A stretch of DNA of 28,944 nucleotides. Source: Pseudomonadota bacterium. Lineage in GTDB: Bacteria > Pseudomonadota > Gammaproteobacteria > Burkholderiales > Burkholderiaceae_C. The stretch spans positions 1 through 28,944 of the forward strand of contig JAJZHS010000002.1 in assembly GCA_021798395.1 (NCBI GenBank), in the 5' to 3' direction. Below the pieces are notes generated by a model. The model did no database searches and was not told the origin of the DNA. It worked only from the letters and a program-made list of their open reading frames with translations. Numbering within the stretch: the first letter of the stretch is position 1; the number at the start of each line of letters is the position of its first letter. Of this stretch, positions 1 through 7,270 are shown in pieces. The translations under genes and the position numbers were made by a program.

Positions 1-516
1 CGGGCGGCTGCCCGAGCGGCGCAGCCGCCCGCACCGCCGGCCAGCGGCCCGGCGATCATGGCGCTGCTGCGCGCGACCAACGCGTTCTGGAACCGGATCC
101 CCTACCAGGAGGACCAGGACACCTGGGGCGACGCCAATTACATGCCGTCGCCGGTCGAGACCCTCGGCGTCGACGACGCCGACTGCAAGGCCTACGCGAT
201 CGCGAAGTACTACACCCTGAAGGACCTCGGCGTGCCGGTCGACCGCATGCGGCTGACGTACGTCACGGTGGCCGAAATCGACGAGCCGCACATGGTCCTG
301 GCGTATTACCCGACGCCTTCGGCCGATCCGTACATCCTCGACAACCTGATTCCGAACGTCGAGCCTGCGTCGCAGCGCCCCGACCTGGTTCCGGTGTACA
401 GCTTCAACGACGACGACCTGTGGACCGTGGGCATCACCAACCCGGTCGGCAGTTCGAGCCAGATCCGCGTCTGGCGTGACCTGCAGCGCCGCATGGCGCA
501 AGAAAACCGCTATTGA
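1..516 (+). CDS. lapG: LapG-type periplasmic cysteine protease (5' partial)
   Basis: Bacterial transglutaminase-like cysteine protease family. In Pseudomonas, LapG cleaves the N-terminus of the large adhesin LapA in the periplasm and so releases biofilm cells. Counting from the ATG at 58, the triad is Cys43 (in DADCKAYAIAKYY), His78 (EPHMVLAYYPTP) and Asp95 (ILDN). The frame stays open to base 1 through an Ala/Pro-rich stretch, and family members are about 200-240 residues, so the true start and signal peptide lie outside the window; the ATG at 58 is probably internal. It ends 15 bases before lapD, so the two are almost certainly one operon. Oddity: the residue after the catalytic Cys is Lys, where LapG proteins usually have a calcium-binding Glu. 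Family assignment is firm; substrate unknown because no LapA-like adhesin is in view. Confidence 0.88.
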   Translation, partial: RAAARAAQPPAPPASGPAIMALLRATNAFWNRIPYQEDQDTWGDANYMPSPVETLGVDDADCKAYAIAKYYTLKDLGVPVDRMRLTYVTVAEIDEPHMVLAYYPTPSADPYILDNLIPNVEPASQRPDLVPVYSFNDDDLWTVGITNPVGSSSQIRVWRDLQRRMAQENRY

Positions 517-520
517 GCAC

Positions 521-530
521 AAGGGGGCGG
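521..530 (+). promoter_or_regulatory. ribosome binding site of lapD
   Basis: The purine-rich AAGGGGGCGG lies between the lapG stop and the lapD ATG at 532. It fixes the 651-residue frame as the real one rather than the overlapping Arg/Ala-rich frame that starts at 513. Confidence 0.6.
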
Positions 531-531
531 C

Positions 532-2487
532 ATGACACTTTTCCAGCGCATTTTCATCGTGGTCTCGTTGCTGTTCGCGGTGCTGCTCGCGAGCCTGGAG
601 GCCAGCTACGTGCGCGCGTCGCGTCACTACCTGCAGGAGCAGCTGACGTCGCACGCGCAGGACGTGGCCACGTCGCTCGGCCTGGTGCTGCCGCTGTCGA
701 TGGCGCACAACGATCGGGTCCGCCTGGAGACCACGGTCGACGCGGTGTTCGAGCGCGGCTACTACCGCGCCATCCGCGTGCTGTCGCCCGAAGGCCAGAC
801 CCTGCTGCTGCGCCAGCTGCCGCCGGCGCCGCCGTCGGTGCCGGGCTGGTTCGCCCGGCTGGTGCCGCTGACCGCGCCGAGCGCGCAGTCGCTGATCAGC
901 GCCGGCTGGCGCCAGCTCGGGCGCGTGGTCGTGACCAGTTCGCCGGACTTCGCCTACCGTCAGCTGTGGCACACGACGCGTGCCGCCACCGGCCTGCTGC
1001 TGCTGTTCTATCTGATTTCGCTGGTGCTGCTCGGCGCGCTGTTGCGCACCGTGCTGCGCCCGCTGCGCGACATCGAGGCGGTCGCCGCCGACATCGGCGA
1101 GCGCCGCTTCACCACGGTGCAGCGCATTCCGGGCGCGCGCGAACTGCGCCGCGTGGTGCAGGCGATCAACACCCTGTCGGGCAAGATCCGCGACGCCATC
1201 GGTCTGGAGATCGCGACCGCCGAACGCTATCGCGTCGAAGCCTATCGAGACACATTGACCGGCCTCGACAACCGGCGCAGCTTCAACCACCAGCTCGAAA
1301 ACAGCCTGCAGGCGCACGGCGGCCAGTCGGCGGTTCTGTACCTGGTGCAGATCGAGGGCCTCGACGCGCTGAACGCCGCGCAGGGCTTCGCCGCTGGCGA
1401 CGCGCTGGTGCGCGCGCTGGCCGACGCGCTGCGTACCCTCGACCCCGGCGCGCAGCCGTTGCGCGCGCGGCTCGGCGGCTCGACCTTCGCGCTGCTCGGC
1501 TGGGACGTCGGGCTCGACGCGGCGCAGCAGTTCGGCCAGCGCCTGGACCAGGCGGTGGGCGCGGTCGTCGCGCACAGCGGCGCGGGCGGCGTCAGCCACG
1601 GCGTCGGCGCGGTCTACGTGCCGCACAGCGCCGAAGGGGTTTCGGCGCTGCTCGGCGAGGCCGACGCCGGAGTGCGCCAGGCGCTGGCGCAGACCGGTGC
1701 CCACCGCCTGGTGCTGGTGCAGCACGACCCGGGCGGCATGGACGTGCAAGGCGCCACGGCGTGGAAGGCGTTCATCGGCGGCGCGCTGACGGCGGGCGAC
1801 ATCGCGCTGTGGCAGCAGACGGTGTTCGCCTTCGCGCAGCCGACGCCGCGCGTGCTGCAGTGCGAAATCACCGGCTCGTTGCTCGACGCCACCGGAGAAC
1901 CGGTGCCGGCGGCGCGCTTCATCCCGATGGCGCTTCGCTTCGGCCTCATGCCGGCGCTCGACGGCGCGTTCCTCGACGCGATCTTCCAGCACTTCGCGGC
2001 GCAGCCCGGCGACGGCGGCCAGCTCGCGGTGAACCTGTCGATGCAGTCGATCCACGACGACGGGCTGCTCGAGCGACTGCTCGAACACCTGCGCGCCCAG
2101 CCCGAACTCGCGCGCCGCCTGGTGTTCGAGGTGTCCGAGTTCGGCCTGGTGCAGGACCTGGCGCGCGCCGCGGACAGCGTCGCGCGCCTGCGCGCGGCCG
2201 GGGCCGGCTTCGCGGTCGACAACTTCGGCTTCCACGCCTCGGCGTTCCAGTACCTGCAGCAGCTGCGCCCGTCGTACATCAAGCTGGCCGCCTCGTATCT
2301 GCAGGATCTGGAAACCGACCCCGGAAACCAGTTCTTCATCGCCTCGGTCGTCCGCGTGGCGCGTCCGCTCGACATCGTCACGCTGGCCTGCGGGGTCGAA
2401 TCCGAGGCGCGCCTGGCGTTGCTGCGTGACCTCGGCGTCAGCGGCTACCAGGGTTACGCCGGAGCGCGACCGCAGCGCGTGCGCTGA
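532..2487 (+). CDS. lapD: LapD-type c-di-GMP receptor with degenerate GGDEF and EAL domains
   Basis: Inner-membrane receptor that binds cytoplasmic c-di-GMP and sequesters LapG in the periplasm. Length 651 residues, as expected. Order: membrane segment about 7-25, periplasmic LapD/MoxY-type domain about 26-150, second membrane segment about 152-172, HAMP region to about 225, GGDEF-like domain about 240-400, EAL-like domain about 415-645. The GGDEF signature reads GGSTF and EAL reads CEI; the usual catalytic Asp pair reads VDNFGF, so both enzymes are probably dead, as in known LapD. Residues used for binding look better kept: NLS, IKL and GVESEA. Trp126 in the loop SAGWRQLG matches the Trp of P. 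fluorescens LapD (W125) that inserts into LapG. Translation is probably coupled to lapG. Converges with queA, 13 bases away. Confidence 0.9.
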   Translation: MTLFQRIFIVVSLLFAVLLASLEASYVRASRHYLQEQLTSHAQDVATSLGLVLPLSMAHNDRVRLETTVDAVFERGYYRAIRVLSPEGQTLLLRQLPPAPPSVPGWFARLVPLTAPSAQSLISAGWRQLGRVVVTSSPDFAYRQLWHTTRAATGLLLLFYLISLVLLGALLRTVLRPLRDIEAVAADIGERRFTTVQRIPGARELRRVVQAINTLSGKIRDAIGLEIATAERYRVEAYRDTLTGLDNRRSFNHQLENSLQAHGGQSAVLYLVQIEGLDALNAAQGFAAGDALVRALADALRTLDPGAQPLRARLGGSTFALLGWDVGLDAAQQFGQRLDQAVGAVVAHSGAGGVSHGVGAVYVPHSAEGVSALLGEADAGVRQALAQTGAHRLVLVQHDPGGMDVQGATAWKAFIGGALTAGDIALWQQTVFAFAQPTPRVLQCEITGSLLDATGEPVPAARFIPMALRFGLMPALDGAFLDAIFQHFAAQPGDGGQLAVNLSMQSIHDDGLLERLLEHLRAQPELARRLVFEVSEFGLVQDLARAADSVARLRAAGAGFAVDNFGFHASAFQYLQQLRPSYIKLAASYLQDLETDPGNQFFIASVVRVARPLDIVTLACGVESEARLALLRDLGVSGYQGYAGARPQRVR

Positions 2488-2500
2488 GCCGCGGTGGCGG

Positions 2501-3550
2501 CTACGCGTCGGCGCGCTGCAGCAGCATCGCGTCGCCGTAGCTGAAAAAGCGGTAGCGGGCGTCGATCGCGTGCCGGTACGCGGCCTGCACCCGCGGCAGG
2601 CCCGAGAACGCGGCCACCAGCATGAGCAGGGTCGAACGCGGCAGGTGGAAGTTGGTCAGCAGCAGGTCGATCCACTGGAAACGGTGGCCCGGGGTGATGA
2701 AGATCGACGTCTCGCCGCGCACCGCCTCGGCGGTCTCGTCGAGCCGCGCGTGCAGCGCGGCGCTTTCCAGCGAGCGCACCGTGGTCGTGCCGACCGCGAT
2801 CACGCGGCCGCCGGCCGCGCGGGCGCGCGCGATCGCCCGCAGCGTCGCTGCCGGAACCTCGTAGCGTTCGCTGTGCATGGTGTGGGTCGCGATGTCGCCC
2901 TTGACCGGCTGGAAAGTCCCGGCGCCGACGTGCAGGGTGACCGACGCACGCTGCACCCCGCGCGCGTCCAGCGCGTCCAGCAGCGGTGCGTCGAAGTGCA
3001 GCGCCGCGGTCGGCGCGGCGACCGAACCCGGAACGCGCGCGAACACGGTCTGGTAGCGCCGCGCGTCGGATGCATCGTCGGCGTGCCGGATGTACGGCGG
3101 CAGCGGAACGTGGCCGTGGCGCTCCATCAGCGCGTACGCGTCGCCGCTGAAGCGCAGCCGGAACAAGGCGCCGTGGGCGTCGGGCCAGCGCCCGCGCAGT
3201 TCGGCGTCGAAGCCTCCCTCCATGCGCAGCACGCTGCCCGCGGCGGGCTTGCGGCTGGCGCGCATGTGCGCGACGACGTCGCCATCGGGCAGCACGCGTT
3301 CGACCAGCAACTCGATCGCGCCGCCCGACGGCTTGGCGCCGTACAGCCGCGCCTTGATCACCCGGGTGTCGTTGAACACCAGCAGGTCGCCGCTGCGCAG
3401 CAGTTGCGGCAGATCGGCGAACACGCGGTCGGCCAGCGCGTCGTCGCGCGCGTCGAGCAGGCGGCTGGCGCTGCGCTCCGGCGCCGGGTGCTGCGCGATC
3501 AGTTCCGGGGGCAGCGCGAAATCATAGTCGGCCAGGGACGGCGCGGGCAT
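2501..3550 (-). CDS. queA: S-adenosylmethionine:tRNA ribosyltransferase-isomerase
   Basis: QueA transfers and isomerises the ribosyl group of S-adenosylmethionine onto preQ1 in tRNA to make epoxyqueuosine (queuosine pathway, cytoplasm). The 349-residue product has the family's usual length. Recognisable segments: N-terminal DYDFALPPELIAQHP, FNDTRVIKARL, the TAALHF stretch, HVGAGTFQPVK, and C-terminal DLLLTNFHLPRSTLLMLV followed by YRFFSYGDAMLL. The frame is open upstream, but the ATG at 3550 matches the conserved family N-terminus, so the longer frame is rejected. The partner tgt is not in the window. It lies 44 bases after the vWA/Pal gene on the same strand and may be read through from it. 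Confidence 0.95.
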   Translation of the reverse strand: MPAPSLADYDFALPPELIAQHPAPERSASRLLDARDDALADRVFADLPQLLRSGDLLVFNDTRVIKARLYGAKPSGGAIELLVERVLPDGDVVAHMRASRKPAAGSVLRMEGGFDAELRGRWPDAHGALFRLRFSGDAYALMERHGHVPLPPYIRHADDASDARRYQTVFARVPGSVAAPTAALHFDAPLLDALDARGVQRASVTLHVGAGTFQPVKGDIATHTMHSERYEVPAATLRAIARARAAGGRVIAVGTTTVRSLESAALHARLDETAEAVRGETSIFITPGHRFQWIDLLLTNFHLPRSTLLMLVAAFSGLPRVQAAYRHAIDARYRFFSYGDAMLLQRADA

Positions 3551-3594
3551 CGGGCAGGCGGCGGTGGCGCGGCAGCGCCGCCGCCGCGCGGGTG

Positions 3595-5586
3595 TCAGTT
3601 CAGTGGTACCGGCTGCGCTGCGCTGCCGGCGCTGTCCGGATAGTACACGTCGGTGCGCCGGTTCTCGGCCCAGGCGGCGCGCGTCGAGCCTTCGGCGCGC
3701 GGGTGTTCCTTGCCGAAGCTGACCGCTTCCATGCGCGACGCGGCGATTCCCAGCTTTTCCAGCGCTTTCATCACCACTTCGGCACGTTTCTGGCCGAGCG
3801 CCAGGTTGTACTCGCGGCTGCCGCGCGCGTCGCAGTTGCCTTGCAGCACTGCGTGGACTTGCGGGTGCGCGCGCATGTAGCGTGCGTTCGCGAGGATGTG
3901 GGCCCGGTTGTTGCGGTACATGGGAAGGATGACGTAGCGGTCGTACGGGAAATACACGCTGCCCAGAGGCGCCGGCGGGAGTTCGCACTCCTTGATGCGC
4001 GCGGCGATCGCGTTGACCGCACCGGTGAACGCGGCGGCGCTGTCGGCGGGGTACTCGTGCGCGGTGCCGCCGGCGATGGCCATGGCATTGAGCACCGCGT
4101 ACGCGGCCGGGTTGGCCTTCTCGTCGACTCCGGCGCCCATGCCGACGACGAAGGTGCGCACCCCGGCCTGGCGCAGTTGCCGGATCTGCTCGATGGTGTC
4201 GATCAGCGCCTGGTCGTTGGTGCTGGCCAGGTCGAGCTGGCCGGCGATGGTGCCCGACGGCGCGTTGCTGCCTTCGTCGACGATGCCGTACGCCGGGTCG
4301 CCGGCGCGGCCGTAGAAGCCGGCGTGCATAGCGTAACCCTGGCCTGCCGCGCTGCCCAGAGGCGGCCAGTAGTCGCCGCTGAGGTCCTCGGTCGGCAGGC
4401 CGTCGGTGACCAGGATCAGCGCGCGTCCCGGGCAGGCCGAGAACGGGCCCTTGCCGAACAGCGCGCCGGCGCCCTTGACCAGGCCGGCCAGCGGCGCCTG
4501 AACCGCCATGGCCTTGACCTCGGGCGTGCGGCTGTTGTTCGCGTCGTTGGTCTCCGGCGCCAGCGCGGCGGCGAACGGCGCCAGCGCCTGATCGATCTGC
4601 GCCGTGCCGGGGTGCGCGCCCAGCCCGCTGGTCATCGGCACCGTGGTGGCCGCGGTGTCGGGCGCGGCGTTGACCACGTAGCCGAAACCGCGCTGCACGA
4701 ACAGCGCGCGCGGCGAATAGGGAATGTAGCCGGCGTTGGTCGGCGTCACCGTGAATGCGTAGCCGACCGGAACCGATCGGTCATAGGACAGTTTGACCTT
4801 GTTCTTGTTGTAGTCCTTGATCGTGTAGTTCGGCGGATACGGAGTGGGCGGAACGATGCGGCCGAAGTTGTCGATCAGCCCCGGGATTCCGGGGCGGTGG
4901 TACAGGACGTCGTTGACGTTCTCGTCGTCGCTGCTGATCCCGATCTGCATGTAGCGGCTGCCGTCGAGCAGCTGCGGGCCGTTCGCGCCGTCGTTCAGCG
5001 CGATGCTGCGGCAGTTGGCTGCGACCAGTTTCGACGCGTTCGCCGCCTGATACTGATAGCACGGATTGGCGACGTAGCGCTTTCCGGGAAGGCGGTCGTT
5101 GGTGAACACGAAGCCCTTGGCGTCGGACGGCAGGTAGTAGACCCAGGTGTCGTAGGCCCCGGTGTCGGTGCCCTTGTACGTGGCGAGCGCGAAGTCGACC
5201 GAATCGATGTAGTTGTGCAGCGCGCTGAGAATCCCGGCCTTGGCGATGTTCAGCCGGCTGGCGCTGTTGTCGTACAGCACTCCCTGGCGCGCGACCGTGT
5301 ACGGCGCCACGCCCTGCTGCCCGGGGTCGAGCGGAGGCGTGAACGCGTCGGGGACCTTGTACCGCTGCGGCGAACTGCTCGCGTACAGGCTCGACAGGTT
5401 GTCCGGAAGCATCCCCGAGCCGGTCATGATGGCGCCGGTCAGGTCGCCGTCCATCGATTCGGAGTTGCTGATCGCGAACACCACCTGGGGTCGGTCCGCC
5501 GGGGCGTCGGCGGCGTGGCCCGGGATCGCGCACAGCGCGGCGAGGCCGGTCAGGCCGGCAAGCATCGATCGGGTGGCAGCGTTCAT
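3595..5586 (-). CDS. secreted vWA (PilY1-like) - Pal/OmpA peptidoglycan-binding fusion protein
   Basis: Protein of 663 residues. A Sec signal peptide (about 1-25, ending PGHA/AD) is followed by a von Willebrand factor A region about 34-540 that resembles the N-terminal part of PilY1-type proteins: VVFAISNSESMDG at the start and ALILVTDGLPTEDLSGDYW, then VRTFVVGMGAGVDE. The C-terminal 100 residues are a Pal/OmpA-like domain (VYFPYDRYVI; GNCDARGSREYNLALGQKRAEVVMKALEKLGI; FGKEHPRAEGS). The Asp and Arg expected to hold diaminopimelate are kept. The metal-site motif, usually DxSxS, reads SNSES, so its first Asp is missing. No lipobox is evident. The ATG at 5586 is chosen because it begins the signal peptide; the frame is open far upstream. 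A periplasmic or surface protein anchored to the wall is inferred; no precise role is claimed. Confidence 0.82.
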   Translation of the reverse strand: MNAATRSMLAGLTGLAALCAIPGHAADAPADRPQVVFAISNSESMDGDLTGAIMTGSGMLPDNLSSLYASSSPQRYKVPDAFTPPLDPGQQGVAPYTVARQGVLYDNSASRLNIAKAGILSALHNYIDSVDFALATYKGTDTGAYDTWVYYLPSDAKGFVFTNDRLPGKRYVANPCYQYQAANASKLVAANCRSIALNDGANGPQLLDGSRYMQIGISSDDENVNDVLYHRPGIPGLIDNFGRIVPPTPYPPNYTIKDYNKNKVKLSYDRSVPVGYAFTVTPTNAGYIPYSPRALFVQRGFGYVVNAAPDTAATTVPMTSGLGAHPGTAQIDQALAPFAAALAPETNDANNSRTPEVKAMAVQAPLAGLVKGAGALFGKGPFSACPGRALILVTDGLPTEDLSGDYWPPLGSAAGQGYAMHAGFYGRAGDPAYGIVDEGSNAPSGTIAGQLDLASTNDQALIDTIEQIRQLRQAGVRTFVVGMGAGVDEKANPAAYAVLNAMAIAGGTAHEYPADSAAAFTGAVNAIAARIKECELPPAPLGSVYFPYDRYVILPMYRNNRAHILANARYMRAHPQVHAVLQGNCDARGSREYNLALGQKRAEVVMKALEKLGIAASRMEAVSFGKEHPRAEGSTRAAWAENRRTDVYYPDSAGSAAQPVPLN

Positions 5587-5619
5587 GATTTTGTCGTGTC
5601 GTGCCGGAAGCGGCGATTC

Positions 5620-5648
5620 ATCATAAGGCACACATTTGTCGCCATGAA
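5620..5648 (-). promoter_or_regulatory. possible sigma-70 promoter of the vWA/Pal gene
   Basis: On the minus strand a -10 box TATGAT (5625-5620) sits about 34 bases before the ATG at 5586, with only a weak -35 (TTCATG) 17 bases further up. The 131-base gap is visibly more AT-rich than its surroundings. Weak call. Confidence 0.3.
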
Positions 5649-5717
5649 GCGAGAATGCACCGATTTTCATTCCAGCCCACGAAAACGCGGGGGGCGTCAT
5701 GTCATTTCGGCAACGCC

Positions 5718-7208
5718 TTACTCGTGCATTTCGACGCGATTGCGCCCGCGCTGCTTGGCCCGGTCCAGCGCGGCGTCGGCCAGCGCGAGCAGCGCGGCCA
5801 GCGCGTCCGGGGTCGATGGCCCGGTTTCGCGCAGCACCAGGCCGATGCTCACGCTCAGCCGCAGCACGCCGACGCTGGTGGCGAACGGATGGGCCTCGAT
5901 GTACGCGCGCAGCCGCTCGGCGGCTTCGCGCGCCGTGGCGCGCGAAGCCACGCCGAGCAAGGCGACGAACTCCTCGCCGCCGTGGCGGCCCATGACGTCG
6001 CCGTGACGCATGTGGTGGCCGAGCAGCGCGCCGACCTGCACCAGGACTTCGTCGCCGACGCCGACCCCGTGGATGGCGTTGATGCGCTTGAAATGGTCCA
6101 GATCCAGCAGCAGCAGCGCCAGCGGCGTCGTCTGCCGCAGCAGCGCGCGGGTGCGCGCAGCGAAGCCGCGGCGGTTCGGCAGCGCGGTCAGCGCATCGAT
6201 CTCGGCCAGTCCGGCGACGCCGCGCTGCGCGTCGTGCAACGACGCCACGTCGGCCATGCCGACCAGCACGCAGGCCTCGCCGTCGATGTCCAGCACGCGC
6301 GCGGACAGCAGCGCGTCGCGCGGCTGCGCGACCCCGTCGCCCAGCGGCAACTCGATGTACCGCGTCGCCTCGTCGACGCGCAGCCCGGCGCACAGTCGCG
6401 CCACCGTGCTTGCGGCCCGGTCCAGCGGCTGCAGCCAGCGCGACGCCGCGGCGTTGTGACGCAGCAGCGCGGCGTCGTGTTGCCGCACCAGCAGCATCGG
6501 CAGCGGCGCGGCGTCGAACAGCAGCCGCAGGCGCGCCTCGCTGGCGCGCAGCGCGCTGCCGATGCGCGCGCGGTCGGCGACCGCGCGCCGCAAGGCCTCG
6601 CGGTCCAGCCACGCCAGGCGCAGGAAGCCGGCCTGCTGCAGCGCGATCCGCCGGCCGCCGAGGTTCACCAGCGTCAGCAGCGCAGCGGCCCATGCCGCCG
6701 GGGCGTGGGCGGGGTCGCGCAGCAGCAGGCCGACGAAGCCCAGGCTGAACGCGGGGCCGATCCACAATGCGGCCGGGGTCAGCAGCGGCGCGTAGACGTA
6801 CAGCGCGGCGAGCAGCGTCAGCGCGGCCATCGCGGGGGCCGCAGCGCGCAGCGGAAGCGCCGCGGTGTCGGCCAGCATCAGCGCGGCGGCCAGCGCCTCG
6901 AAGGCCAGCAGCCGCCGCCGCAGTCGCCGCGGCTGCGCGGCGCCGCGTGCCGTGCGCCACAGTGCCAGCGCGGACACGCCGACCGCGATGCGCGCCGCGA
7001 GCAGCGCGCCCCAGATCGCGGTGGGGCCGAGCAGCGCCAGGTCGACCAGGCCCAGCAGCAGCAGGCCGGTGCCGCCGGACAGCGCCAGTTCGCGCGCGCG
7101 CGCCGACAGCATCGGCCAGTTCGCGCCGACGCACGCGCGCTCGCGCGCGGGATCGGCGAACACGCCGCCGCGCAGCTGCGCCGATGCCATCCCGGGCGGA
7201 TCCGCCAT
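5718..7208 (-). CDS. membrane-bound diguanylate cyclase (GGEEF)
   Basis: Makes c-di-GMP from two GTP. The 496-residue protein has a hydrophobic N-terminal half with about six membrane segments (roughly 40-190), then a PAS-like region (about 210-330, starting ASEARLRLLFDAAPLPMLLV), then a GGDEF domain (about 335-495). The active site is intact: RHGGEEFVALL, preceded by DLDHFKRIN. The inhibitory site RxxD (RHGD) lies exactly five residues before GGEEF, so product feedback is expected. The start at 7208 is backed by GGAGGTG 5-11 bases upstream. Downstream is the vWA/Pal gene, and LapG/LapD is 3-5 kb away, so a local c-di-GMP supply for surface attachment is plausible but inferred. The membrane sensor type is not identified. 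Confidence 0.9.
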   Translation of the reverse strand: MADPPGMASAQLRGGVFADPARERACVGANWPMLSARARELALSGGTGLLLLGLVDLALLGPTAIWGALLAARIAVGVSALALWRTARGAAQPRRLRRRLLAFEALAAALMLADTAALPLRAAAPAMAALTLLAALYVYAPLLTPAALWIGPAFSLGFVGLLLRDPAHAPAAWAAALLTLVNLGGRRIALQQAGFLRLAWLDREALRRAVADRARIGSALRASEARLRLLFDAAPLPMLLVRQHDAALLRHNAAASRWLQPLDRAASTVARLCAGLRVDEATRYIELPLGDGVAQPRDALLSARVLDIDGEACVLVGMADVASLHDAQRGVAGLAEIDALTALPNRRGFAARTRALLRQTTPLALLLLDLDHFKRINAIHGVGVGDEVLVQVGALLGHHMRHGDVMGRHGGEEFVALLGVASRATAREAAERLRAYIEAHPFATSVGVLRLSVSIGLVLRETGPSTPDALAALLALADAALDRAKQRGRNRVEMHE

Positions 7209-7270
7209 GCGCTTCCACCTCCGCCGACGATCTTAGCCCACTGCGTCGGGGCGGGGCTTGATGCGGCGCG

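Noticed and set aside
513..2429. Plus-strand frame overlapping lapD in another phase
   Set aside because: Arg/Ala-rich shadow; the lapD frame has membrane, HAMP, GGDEF-like and EAL-like segments and a ribosome site.
5587..7218. 1,207-residue minus-strand frame that would join the vWA/Pal protein to upstream sequence
   Set aside because: The upstream part is out of frame with the real cyclase gene (which has GGEEF) and is Arg/Ala-rich; the signal peptide at 5586 marks the true start.
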